The notes under the pieces: generated by a model | The model's database searches: none | What the model was told of the DNA's origin: nothing | Seen by the model: the letters and a program-made list of their open reading frames with translations, nothing else | Assembly: GCF_032051575.1 (NCBI RefSeq) | Contig: NZ_DAMBYD010000002.1 | Location: forward strand, 1-64,000 | Source of the DNA: Aminipila sp032051575 | GTDB taxonomy: Bacteria > Bacillota > Clostridia > Peptostreptococcales > Anaerovoracaceae | Length of the DNA stretch: 64,000 bases | Direction of reading: 5' to 3' | Translations under genes and position numbers: made by a program | Part shown: piece after piece, positions 35,312 to 43,241 of the stretch | Position numbering within the stretch: the stretch's first letter is position 1 | Layout: each line of letters begins with the position of its first letter

Positions 35312-36589
35312 ATGACCAAATATGACGAAAGCAAGCAGCTAAAGTGCTCCTTTTGCGGAAAACCTCAGGACCAGGTAAGAAGATTAATTGCAGGTCCAGG
35401 GGTGTATATCTGTGATGAGTGCATAGAGCTTTGTCAGGATATCATAACTGAAGAATTTGCGTCTATGGATAAGGACAAGAAAATAGACGAAGGATTTAAG
35501 CTTCTAAAACCTATGGAAATCGCTCAAATTCTATCTGACTATGTTATCGAGCAGAATGATGCAAAAAAAGCGCTGGCAGTTGCCGTATATAATCATTATA
35601 AAAGAATTAACGCTTTGAACAAAAAAGATAATGATGGCGTCGAAATCCAAAAAAGTAACATTATTATGATTGGATCAACAGGCTCAGGAAAAACCTTATT
35701 GGCTCAGACTTTAGCAAAAATTTTAAATGTTCCTTTTGCTATCGCAGATGCTACAGCTTTAACTGAAGCGGGTTATGTTGGAGAAGACGTTGAAAATATA
35801 TTATTAAAACTAATTCAAGCCGCAGATTACGACATAGAGAAGGCTCAACGGGGCATAATATATGTTGATGAAATAGACAAAATTGCAAGAAAATCAGATA
35901 ATCCTTCTATTACTAGAGACGTAAGTGGAGAAGGAGTTCAGCAGGCTCTTTTGAAAATACTTGAGGGTACTGTTGCAAGCGTTCCACCTCAGGGAGGAAG
36001 AAAGCATCCCCATCAGGATTTTATACAGTTTGACACAACAAACGTATTGTTTATTTGTGGAGGTGCCTTTGATGGCATGGATAGAGTAATACAAAGACGT
36101 ATCGGTGAAAAAACTATTGGATTTAATTCTGAAATCAATGATAAAGAGGTTGAGATTAAAGAACTTTTAAAGAAGATTCAGCCTGAAGATTTAATGAAGT
36201 ACGGATTGATACCTGAATTTATTGGAAGACTTCCAGTTATTGTGACCTTGGAGGAACTTTCCAAGGATGCACTTGTTCGTATTATAACAGAGCCGAAGAA
36301 TGCTTTATTAAAGCAGTATAAAAAGTTGTTCTCTATGGATGATGTTGAGCTTGAAATTGAAGCTGATGCCATTGAACGCGTTGCTGAAAAGGCTATTGAA
36401 AGAAAAACAGGAGCAAGAGGTCTTAGAAGTATACTGGAACGTATTATGACAGACATTATGTATGAAATTCCGTCAAGAAGCGATGTACGTAAGTGCATCA
36501 TTACAAAGGGCACAATTGATAATGACATAATGCCAACATTGGTGCTTGTAGATTCGAGCAAAGAAGAAAATACAGAATCTGCATCATAA
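35312..36589 (+). CDS. clpX: ATP-dependent Clp protease ATP-binding subunit ClpX
   Basis: A 425-residue AAA+ unfoldase. N-terminal zinc-binding domain with four Cys (CSFCGKPQ and CDECIELC), Walker A GSTGSGKT (about 127-134), Walker B IIYVDEIDKI, sensor-type RRIGEKTIGF region and the C-terminal ClpB-D2-like domain. It delivers substrates to ClpP. Overlapping-length and order match Firmicutes ClpX; a small terminator follows. Confidence 0.96.
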   Translation: MTKYDESKQLKCSFCGKPQDQVRRLIAGPGVYICDECIELCQDIITEEFASMDKDKKIDEGFKLLKPMEIAQILSDYVIEQNDAKKALAVAVYNHYKRINALNKKDNDGVEIQKSNIIMIGSTGSGKTLLAQTLAKILNVPFAIADATALTEAGYVGEDVENILLKLIQAADYDIEKAQRGIIYVDEIDKIARKSDNPSITRDVSGEGVQQALLKILEGTVASVPPQGGRKHPHQDFIQFDTTNVLFICGGAFDGMDRVIQRRIGEKTIGFNSEINDKEVEIKELLKKIQPEDLMKYGLIPEFIGRLPVIVTLEELSKDALVRIITEPKNALLKQYKKLFSMDDVELEIEADAIERVAEKAIERKTGARGLRSILERIMTDIMYEIPSRSDVRKCIITKGTIDNDIMPTLVLVDSSKEENTESAS

Positions 36590-36599
36590 CAGAAATAAC

Positions 36600-36630
36600 A
36601 GGCGGCAATTATGTCGCCTTATTTTGTTTA
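36600..36630 (+). terminator. Terminator after clpX
   Basis: Stem AGGCGGC/GTCGCCT with a 6-base loop (36600-36619), followed by TATTTTGTTT. It may be partial, since lon starts 25 bp later. Confidence 0.6.
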
Positions 36631-36654
36631 AAATGATATGCAGGAGGATAATAT

Positions 36655-39135
36655 ATGACTGATCAAAAAAAGAAAGATATTTTAGATAAATTAAAAGATG
36701 AATTAGAAAAAGCGCTTGATGAATCAGATCGCTTACTTTCTGATTTTGAAGATTATGAAGGGTTAGAGGAAACGGATAGCGAAAACGATCAAAGTACTGA
36801 GGAGCTTGAGGAAGAAAGTGAAGATGGCAGCCGTGTATTACCAATGATTCCCCTCAGAGGACTTTCTGTTTTTCCTAGTATGGTTCTTCATTTTGATATT
36901 GGCAGGGAAAAGTCTATAAATGCCTTAGAGAAGGCTATGATTATGAATCAGCAGATTTTTCTGGCAACCCAGAAGGATGAAAATACGGACTTACCTACCA
37001 TAAATGATTTTTATCATGTAGGTACTATCGCTAAGATTAAGCAGATGTTAAAACTTCCAGGGGATTCAATCAGGGTCTTAGTGGAGGGAGTAAGCAGAGG
37101 AGAAATCAAAGATGTTGTTCTTGAAGTACCATACTTTAAATGCAAAGTAATAGCTACCCCTGATGATGAGACAGAAGACATTCCGCCAAAGACTTCTGCA
37201 TTAATGAGAGCAGCTCTTTCTAGTTTTGAAGCGTATTTGTCTCTTAATACAAAAACTTCAAAGGATGTGTATTCAAGTATTGCATCTATAAATCAGCCAG
37301 GAAGATTAGCAGACTTGATAACTTCCCACATTTCTATTAGAGCTGAAGAAAAACAGGAAATATTAGAATGTTACGATATAGATGTAAGACTAGAAAAGGT
37401 TAACGGAATCCTGATTAGGGAAATCGAAATTCTGAATATTGAGCAGGACATTAATATAAAGCTTAAAACTGCTATCAATAAACACCAAAAGGAATACTAT
37501 CTGCGAGAACAGCTTCGTGTCATACAAGAGGAACTTGGACAGACAGAAGATGTAGAAGATGAAGTAGATAATTGGAATAAACAGCTTAAAAAGTTGAAAC
37601 TTCCTGCTAAAACTGCAGATAAGGTCAGCAAGGAAATTAAAAGGTTTAGTAAATTACCGCCTTCGTCTTCAGAGAGTGGCATTATTAGAACCTATGTGGA
37701 AACTATTTTAGCATTACCATGGAACAAGTCTGCCAAATCAAATATTGATTTGAAAAAAGCGCAAAAGATTTTAAATGCAGATCATTACGGACTTGAAAAA
37801 GTTAAGGAAAGAGTTCTGGAATATTTAGCTGTAATACAGCTGTCAAATAGTATTAAAGGCCCTATACTTTGCTTGGTTGGACCTCCAGGAGTTGGGAAGA
37901 CTTCTATAGCAAAATCAGTTGCAAGGGCTATTAATAGAGACTTTGTAAGAATGTCATTAGGCGGCGTTCGTGATGAGGCCGAAATTAGAGGACACAGAAG
38001 AACTTATATTGGTGCCATTCCAGGTCGAGTAATATCAAGCATAAAGGATGCAGGTACAAATAATCCGGTATTCTTATTTGATGAAGTAGATAAGATCGGT
38101 GCAGATTTTAAGGGTGACCCAGCTTCGGCGTTACTAGAAGTTCTTGATCCTGAACAGAATAAAGACTTTATGGATCATTATTTGGAAATTCCATTTGATC
38201 TTTCCAAGGTGATGTTTATAACTACTGCTAATACCATTGACACTATTCCAAGGCCACTATTGGACAGAATGGAAGTTATTCATGTTTCAGGGTATACAGA
38301 AGAAGAGAAAGTAAATATTTCTGAAAATTATTTAATTCCGAAGAAGATTAAGGAGCATGGATTGAAGCCGGCAGATATAAGTATCTCAGAGACTACTGTT
38401 CGTGATTTAATAAATTACTACACTAGAGAATCTGGTGTAAGAAATCTTGAGAGGGAAATTGCTAACCTTTGCAGAAAGGTTGCAAGAAAAATAGTCACAA
38501 ACAAGGAAAGAAACTACAGGATAACTCCTAAAAACTTAGAAAGCTATTTAGGTAAAAAGAAATACAGGTACGACATTATTCAAGGTGAAAATGAGATTGG
38601 TGTGACAACAGGTCTGGCTTGGACCATTGTAGGTGGAGATACTTTATTTATTGAAACTACATGCGTTCCTGGTACAGGAAAACTTGTTTTAACAGGTCAG
38701 CTTGGAGAAGTAATGCAGGAATCTGCTAAGGCTGGAATTAGTTATATCCGGTCTATAGCAAATAAGCTTGGTATAGCTGAAGATTTCTATAAGAGTCAGG
38801 ATTTGCATATTCATATACCAGAGGGCGCTACTCCAAAGGATGGTCCTTCTGCCGGTGTGACTATGTGCACAGCTATTATTTCAACACTAACCAGCACGCC
38901 TGTTAGAAAGGATGTTGCTATGACTGGTGAAATAACACTGAGAGGAAAAGTTTTACCTGTAGGCGGCATTAGGGAAAAAGTTCTTGCGGCTCACAGAGCA
39001 GGGATTACCAAGATCCTTTTACCTACAGATAATGAAAGAGATATTGACGATATACCTGCAAATATAAGAAAGAAACTAGAATTTGTATTAATTAGAACAG
39101 TAGATGATGCTCTTGAACATGCACTTGTTAAGTAA
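36655..39135 (+). CDS. lon: ATP-dependent protease Lon
   Basis: An 826-residue LonA. An acidic extension (about 1-55, rich in Glu/Asp) precedes the LAN domain (PMIPLRGLSVFPSMVLHF), then a coiled-coil region, AAA+ module with Walker A GPPGVGKTS and Walker B VFLFDEVDKI, and the C-terminal serine-lysine protease with the catalytic Ser in PKDGPSAGVTM and the catalytic Lys in the following GKVLPVGGIREKVLAAHRAG segment. AGGAGG precedes the ATG. EngB follows by 40 bp, as in many Firmicutes. Confidence 0.96.
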   Translation: MTDQKKKDILDKLKDELEKALDESDRLLSDFEDYEGLEETDSENDQSTEELEEESEDGSRVLPMIPLRGLSVFPSMVLHFDIGREKSINALEKAMIMNQQIFLATQKDENTDLPTINDFYHVGTIAKIKQMLKLPGDSIRVLVEGVSRGEIKDVVLEVPYFKCKVIATPDDETEDIPPKTSALMRAALSSFEAYLSLNTKTSKDVYSSIASINQPGRLADLITSHISIRAEEKQEILECYDIDVRLEKVNGILIREIEILNIEQDINIKLKTAINKHQKEYYLREQLRVIQEELGQTEDVEDEVDNWNKQLKKLKLPAKTADKVSKEIKRFSKLPPSSSESGIIRTYVETILALPWNKSAKSNIDLKKAQKILNADHYGLEKVKERVLEYLAVIQLSNSIKGPILCLVGPPGVGKTSIAKSVARAINRDFVRMSLGGVRDEAEIRGHRRTYIGAIPGRVISSIKDAGTNNPVFLFDEVDKIGADFKGDPASALLEVLDPEQNKDFMDHYLEIPFDLSKVMFITTANTIDTIPRPLLDRMEVIHVSGYTEEEKVNISENYLIPKKIKEHGLKPADISISETTVRDLINYYTRESGVRNLEREIANLCRKVARKIVTNKERNYRITPKNLESYLGKKKYRYDIIQGENEIGVTTGLAWTIVGGDTLFIETTCVPGTGKLVLTGQLGEVMQESAKAGISYIRSIANKLGIAEDFYKSQDLHIHIPEGATPKDGPSAGVTMCTAIISTLTSTPVRKDVAMTGEITLRGKVLPVGGIREKVLAAHRAGITKILLPTDNERDIDDIPANIRKKLEFVLIRTVDDALEHALVK

Positions 39136-39175
39136 ATAATAATCAAGTACATTGAAAGAATTAAGGAAAAGTGAT

Positions 39176-39781
39176 ATGATTATAAAGAAGGCAGATATTG
39201 AGACTGTTGCAGTAAAGCCTAGCCAATATCCCGAGGCAAATGTGCCAGAGATTGCTTTTGCGGGGCGGTCAAATGTTGGAAAATCCTCGCTTTTGAATCT
39301 TTTAACCAATAGAAGAAACCTTGCTAGAACGAGTGGAAATCCTGGAAAAACAAGAACAATCAATTTCTATAGAATCAATGATGAGTTTAGAATCGTTGAT
39401 TTGCCCGGTTATGGATATGCGAAGATTTCAAGGTCACAGTCTGAGGGCTGGGGTGAAATGATAGAGATGTATCTTGAAGGAAGGCCAACGCTTTTAAAGG
39501 TTATACAGCTGGTTGATATCAGACATGCTCCGTCAGTACAAGATGTTCAAATGTATGAATATTTAAGGCACTTTGGATTAGATGGCATTGTTGTTGCAAC
39601 TAAGGCTGATAAGGTATCTACAAACGAAAAGCAAAAATGTATAAGTGTTATAAAAAAGACATTGGGGTTATCTGCAGAGGATAAGGTTATACCTGTTTCA
39701 ACTTTGAAAAAGACTGGTTATGACATGCTGCTTGATGAGCTTGAACAACTGATAGAAGCCTCTGCAAGTGTAACTGAATAG
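39176..39781 (+). CDS. engB: Ribosome-biogenesis GTPase EngB (YsxC/YihA)
   Basis: A 201-residue GTPase of the TrmE-Era-EngA-EngB-Septin group, needed for 50S assembly. G1 AGRSNVGKSS, G3 DLPGYGYAK, G4 TKADKV, and the family stretch NPGKTRTINFYRIN are present. The ATG at 39176 follows AAGGAAAAG; the TTG at 39152 in frame has no site. Downstream of lon as in Bacillus. Confidence 0.94.
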   Translation: MIIKKADIETVAVKPSQYPEANVPEIAFAGRSNVGKSSLLNLLTNRRNLARTSGNPGKTRTINFYRINDEFRIVDLPGYGYAKISRSQSEGWGEMIEMYLEGRPTLLKVIQLVDIRHAPSVQDVQMYEYLRHFGLDGIVVATKADKVSTNEKQKCISVIKKTLGLSAEDKVIPVSTLKKTGYDMLLDELEQLIEASASVTE

Positions 39782-39807
39782 TGGTAAAACCAGAGGAGAG
39801 AACTTAG

Positions 39808-40149
39808 ATGTATCAATTTATTGGTTTCAATGTTATCTTCAAAAGAATTAAAGCAATAAAGTTTATGATGAAGGATAAATCTGTACCTTTAAGAAAGAAA
39901 CTCTTGATTGTTTTGGGTATAATTTATTTAGTCTCTCCCATAGACTTAATTCCTCCTGTGCTTTTTCCTATAGCATGGATGGATGATTTAGTAGTCTGGA
40001 TTTGGATTTTATGGCACTTAAAGGATGTATTAGACAAATACTGGGTAGGAGAAAAGACAGAGGACCTGTCAAAGAAATATAAAGACAAAAATATAATAGA
40101 TGACGCAACTTATGAAGTTAATGTGCATGATAACAAGGAGTCAGATTGA
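39808..40149 (+). CDS. YkvA-like DUF1232 membrane protein
   Basis: A 113-residue protein with the DUF1232 signature: LRKKLLIVLGIIYLVSPIDL (about 28-47), then IPPVLFPIAWMDDLVVWIWI. Two membrane-associated helices with a conserved SPIDLIP turn are typical. Function unknown. Its TGA overlaps the start of hpt, so they are coupled. Confidence 0.82.
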   Translation: MYQFIGFNVIFKRIKAIKFMMKDKSVPLRKKLLIVLGIIYLVSPIDLIPPVLFPIAWMDDLVVWIWILWHLKDVLDKYWVGEKTEDLSKKYKDKNIIDDATYEVNVHDNKESD

Positions 40150-40685
40150 TGGAAAATAATTATCAGGATAAAATAGGAACTGTAATGATTACGCAGGAGC
40201 AGATTTTAAAAAGGGCTGAGGAAATAGGAACTCAGATTTCAGAGGAATTTGCAGGCCAGGAAGTTCTTGTTGTAGGAATTTTAAAGGGTGCAGTTCTTTG
40301 GATGGCAGATATTGTGAAGAATATTAAATTGGATTGTGCGATTGATTTTATGGCATGCTCAAGTTATGGAGCATCAACTAAAACCTCTGGAGTAGTTCGG
40401 ATTTTAAAAGATTTAGATACATCCATTGAAGGACGAAATGTAATTATTGTTGAAGATATTGTAGATTCAGGTATTACATTAAAATACCTAAAGCAAAATC
40501 TTGAAGGCAGAAATCCAAAATGCATTAAGATTTGTTCGCTTTTAGATAAGCCTTGTGGCAGACGCATTGAATTAGAAGCTGATTATATAGGATTTACAGT
40601 AGAGGATAAATTTATTATTGGTTATGGTCTTGACTATGACCAGAAATATAGAAACTTACCATATATAAGTTTTTTAGAAAGCTAG
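40149..40685 (+). CDS. hpt: Hypoxanthine phosphoribosyltransferase
   Basis: A 178-residue purine-salvage enzyme making IMP/GMP from hypoxanthine/guanine and PRPP. The PRPP-binding loop VIIVEDIVDSGITL and the flexible-loop region SSYGASTKTSG are clear, as is the C-terminal base-binding DKFIIGYGLDYDQKYRNLP. AAGGAG precedes the ATG at 40149, which overlaps the DUF1232 stop codon by one base. A terminator follows. Confidence 0.94.
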   Translation: MENNYQDKIGTVMITQEQILKRAEEIGTQISEEFAGQEVLVVGILKGAVLWMADIVKNIKLDCAIDFMACSSYGASTKTSGVVRILKDLDTSIEGRNVIIVEDIVDSGITLKYLKQNLEGRNPKCIKICSLLDKPCGRRIELEADYIGFTVEDKFIIGYGLDYDQKYRNLPYISFLES

Positions 40686-40706
40686 AAATATCTTTTGATT
40701 AGTTTT

Positions 40707-40739
40707 ATGCCTTTCTAAACATTTGTTTGGATAAGGCAT
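40707..40739 (+). terminator. Terminator of hpt
   Basis: Stem ATGCCTT/AAGGCAT (40707-40713 with 40733-40739), extended by partial pairing, followed by TTTATTATT. Confidence 0.65.
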
Positions 40740-40770
40740 TTTATTATTATACATAAAGGAGAACACAAAA

Positions 40771-41343
40771 ATGAGCTATGAAGTAAAAATTGGTTTATCA
40801 AACAAACACCTGCACTTAAAAGATGCAGATATTGAGACACTATTCGGAGCAGGACATAAACTTACTCCCACTAAGGATCTTGTACAGCCAGGACAGTTTG
40901 CTTGTGAAGAAAAAGTGGATATCGTAGGACCTAAGGGGACTTTAAAAGGTATTAGAGTTCTTGGACCTGCTAGACCTGAAACTCAGATAGAACTTGCTAT
41001 GACTGATGCAAGAACTATCGGAATTAAAGCACCTGTAAGAGAATCTGGTAAGCTTGAAGGAACACCTGGATGTAAGCTAATTGGACCTTGTGGGGAAGTA
41101 GAACTTGATCATGGTGTAATGGTTGCCCTTAGACACGTTCATCTTTCACCAGCACAGGCTGCTGAAGCAGGCGTTAAGGATAAAGACATCGTAAGCATAA
41201 AACTTGAAGGTGAAAGAGGACTTGTATTTGACAATGTTCTAGTTCGTTCAGGAGATGCTCACGAAAGAGAAGTACATCTTGATACTGACGAAGGAAATGC
41301 AGCAGGCTGCGGTCCTGATTCAGTCTGTACAATTATAAAATAG
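40771..41343 (+). CDS. pduL: PduL-type phosphate acyltransferase
   Basis: A 190-residue PduL-family enzyme converting acyl-CoA and phosphate to acyl-phosphate and CoA, unrelated to Pta. Duplicated beta-barrel halves each carry the zinc-binding histidine motif: SNKHLHL (about 10-16) and ALRHVHLSP (about 119-127). It lacks the N-terminal extension that targets PduL to microcompartments, and no shell gene is near, so it probably serves acetate or butyrate formation in the cytoplasm. Single-gene unit with its own terminator. Confidence 0.9.
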   Translation: MSYEVKIGLSNKHLHLKDADIETLFGAGHKLTPTKDLVQPGQFACEEKVDIVGPKGTLKGIRVLGPARPETQIELAMTDARTIGIKAPVRESGKLEGTPGCKLIGPCGEVELDHGVMVALRHVHLSPAQAAEAGVKDKDIVSIKLEGERGLVFDNVLVRSGDAHEREVHLDTDEGNAAGCGPDSVCTIIK

Positions 41344-41371
41344 TTTTTCACAATATAACTAAAAATTAGAG

Positions 41372-41424
41372 GCAAGCTGGAAATGATATCTTTTTTTGGT
41401 ATCAGACAAGAGCTTGCTTTTTTT
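41372..41424 (+). terminator. Terminator of pduL
   Basis: Outer stem GCAAGCT/AGCTTGC (41372-41378 with 41411-41417), inner stem TGATATC/GGTATCA, then a run of seven T. Confidence 0.8.
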
Positions 41425-41452
41425 ATTTTAGTCAATAAACGTCGAAAAATCA

Positions 41453-41480
41453 TTGAAGGTATCAGATATTTTGTTATGAT
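41453..41480 (+). promoter_or_regulatory. Orphan promoter upstream of a candidate small RNA
   Basis: -35 TTGAAG (41453-41458), 16-bp spacer, -10 TATGAT (41475-41480). No gene starts within the next 400 bases. Confidence 0.5.
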
Positions 41481-41486
41481 ACACAC

Positions 41487-41640
41487 TAGCAAATGGGTAA
41501 TAGATAGTAGTACAATAATATGCAGTAATCTTGATAAAGTTATAGATTAAAAATGCACAATATATTTACCAATTAATTAAGACTCTATGAGATATATAAG
41601 TTTTATAATCATTTCATTTAGAGTCTTATTTTTAGTTTTT
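41487..41640 (+). ncRNA. Candidate small RNA, about 150 nt
   Basis: Between the orphan promoter and a terminator-like hairpin (TAAGACTCTA 41578-41587 with TAGAGTCTTA 41619-41628, then a T-rich tail) lies a stretch without a plausible reading frame. No known RNA family recognised; it does not fit the c-di-GMP riboswitch consensus that I tried. The rest of the 589-bp gap 41344-41932 holds the pduL terminator and the TGTGAC repeats. Confidence 0.35.
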
Positions 41641-41798
41641 GTTATCTTAAAAAAATTAGTTACATATTTTAGCATTTATTTCGCACAATTATATATAGGG
41701 TCGATAAAAGGAATAAATTCCCGGATTAAAATTTGTAAAAATTCAGATATAATAGTAAAAGTCACAAAAAATGTAACGAAAATCTGAGAAAAGAGCAG

Positions 41799-41880
41799 TT
41801 TGTGACCGAAGAGCTAAGAAATATAAAAAAATTATTTAAATAAGTAAAAATGTGACCGGTTTGTGACTATCAGATGTAAT
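41799..41880 (+). promoter_or_regulatory. TGTGAC direct repeats with -10: candidate SARP-type site
   Basis: TTTGTGACCG (41799-41808), TGTGACCG (41851-41858) and TTTGTGACT (41860-41868); the last two are 11 bp apart, and a -10-like TGTAAT (41875-41880) follows 6 bp later. An inverted copy GTCACAAA is at 41761-41768. SARP regulators bind 11-bp-spaced direct repeats just upstream of the -10, and a SARP-like gene lies in this locus (47640-48854). Confidence 0.45.
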
Positions 41881-41932
41881 AATGCACATGTAGGATAAAT
41901 ATGTAATAATCCATTAATAAAAGGGGAAAAAT

Positions 41933-42427
41933 ATGGGAGAATTAGAAACAATAACGACATTTCTACCTAATTATTTAGTCTGCATAGACAAGTGCATAGA
42001 GGGGGCGTTAGTAGGACGAATATATTCTGGCTACAACAAAGTTAATTCTATTAGGTTTAGAGACATACATCAAATGTTAATAATGATAGAAGAAATAATG
42101 GATGCTGTACAATGCCCAGGTGCAAGTACTAATATAAGGGGATTTAGAAATGAAGACAAAATCGTTGCTCTCAATAGAACCGAAATAAGGGAGGCAAAAA
42201 AAGCAATGAGAAAATTTGATACTGGTAGTGAAAGCGGTGAAAAGGCTACTTTCATATTGCAAATAAAATTCAGACAAAATGCCAGTTGGCAGGGTACAGT
42301 CCAATGGGTAGAAAAGAAGCAAAAACTTAATTTTAGAAGTGCATTGGAGCTAATCAAAATCATAGACAGTGCATGCGAACAAGGATATGAAGCTAACGTA
42401 ATTGGGCTAGAACAAAATATTATTTAA
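41933..42427 (+). CDS. Unrecognised 164-aa cytoplasmic protein
   Basis: A 164-residue protein without signal peptide or membrane segment. Mixed alpha/beta, with several conserved-looking stretches (RFRDIHQMLIMIEEIMDAVQ and FRSALELIKIIDSACEQGYE) but no domain I recognise. AAAGGGG precedes the ATG. It is the first gene after the TGTGAC repeats and 17 bp before the secreted repeat protein, so it probably belongs to the surface-protein operon, perhaps as a regulator or chaperone; that is speculation. Confidence 0.65.
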   Translation: MGELETITTFLPNYLVCIDKCIEGALVGRIYSGYNKVNSIRFRDIHQMLIMIEEIMDAVQCPGASTNIRGFRNEDKIVALNRTEIREAKKAMRKFDTGSESGEKATFILQIKFRQNASWQGTVQWVEKKQKLNFRSALELIKIIDSACEQGYEANVIGLEQNII

Positions 42428-42444
42428 GAAGGGAGTTTTATGGA

Positions 42445-43215
42445 ATGCGAAGAAAACGAATGGGAGCAGCATTAGTTGCTTTAGTAGTTGCAGTTGGCAT
42501 ACCTTCAAGTGCATTTGCGGCGGATATAGCTGATAATGCAGTTGCAACTGGTGCGGTAGAGTCAGTAACAACGAACAACGAAATAATTAGTACAGTTCAA
42601 AGTAATGAAAATGCAGAGCAGAACAAGGTTACGGTAAAAGACGAAAGTGGGAATTTACCGGAAACAGACAAAGATGTAGTTGAAAAGCCTGCACTAGAAC
42701 CAAAAGCAGAGGGACCAGTAGCGCAAGAGCCTGTGCCTGAGAAGCCAACAGCTGAGGAACCAGTTGTTGTGGTTGAAGGGCCAGTGGTTACAGAGCCCGC
42801 TGTTGTGGTTGAAGAGCCAGTGACTACAGAACCGGCTGTTGTGGTTGAAGAGCCAGTGGCTACAGAACCGGCTGTTGTGGTTGAAGAGCCAGTGGCTACA
42901 GAACCGGCTATTGTAGTAGAGGAGGCAGTGGTTACAGAGCCTGCTATTGTAGTTGAGCCAGCAACACTGACTGTAACCCATATTCTAAAACTGGATGATG
43001 GCCAGTTAGAGCACACTGATATCATTAATGGGATAGCAATGGGTTCTGATTATGATATTTCAGCTCTAGTAAATGAAACAGAAGAAGTTAAATGTATTTC
43101 TGACATTAGAACTGTCAAGGTTGATGATTTAAATAAAACTGTAGTTTTGGAATATCAAATCGTTAAGAAAGAACGTGCTACGGAAGATACTGAAGGTGGT
43201 TCCTTGAATGATTAA
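42445..43215 (+). CDS. Secreted Pro/Val/Glu-repeat protein with MucBP-like C-terminus
   Basis: A 256-residue exported protein. Signal peptide MRRKRMGAALVALVVAVGIPSSAFA (about 1-25, AFA cleavage site); an acidic low-complexity region; then five 12-residue repeats of the type EEPVATEPAVVV (about 113-172); then a compact domain (about 174-245, LTVTHILKLDDGQLEH, GSDYDI) like the bacterial MucBP fold. There is no LPXTG, SLH or membrane anchor. The extended repeat probably spans cell-wall distance. It is 26 bp before the VWA-SLH gene and is likely its partner. AAGGGAG ribosome-binding site. Confidence 0.7.
   Translation: MRRKRMGAALVALVVAVGIPSSAFAADIADNAVATGAVESVTTNNEIISTVQSNENAEQNKVTVKDESGNLPETDKDVVEKPALEPKAEGPVAQEPVPEKPTAEEPVVVVEGPVVTEPAVVVEEPVTTEPAVVVEEPVATEPAVVVEEPVATEPAIVVEEAVVTEPAIVVEPATLTVTHILKLDDGQLEHTDIINGIAMGSDYDISALVNETEEVKCISDIRTVKVDDLNKTVVLEYQIVKKERATEDTEGGSLND
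42781..42957 (+). repeat. Tandem 36-bp repeats (about five units)
   Basis: Units start at 42781, 42817, 42853, 42889 and 42925. Units 2 to 4 are nearly identical; the outer two are diverged. Each encodes 12 residues, so copy number can change without a frameshift. Confidence 0.85.
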
Positions 43216-43241
43216 TGCGATTAAGTGATGGAGGTTAATGT

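Noticed and set aside
41487..41640. c-di-GMP or other riboswitch before the surface locus
   Set aside because: The conserved cores were not found, and a terminator-like hairpin plus 290 bp separate it from the next gene.
41587..41787. 66-codon plus-strand frame in the gap before 41933
   Set aside because: No ribosome-binding site, AT-driven composition, and it starts within a terminator-like hairpin.
42781..42957. CRISPR-like tandem repeats
   Set aside because: The units abut with no spacers and are in frame in a protein gene.
42597..43025. Long minus-strand frame opposite the Pro/Val/Glu repeats
   Set aside because: Shadow of a codon-biased 36-bp repeat; no ribosome-binding site, and the plus-strand gene has a signal peptide.
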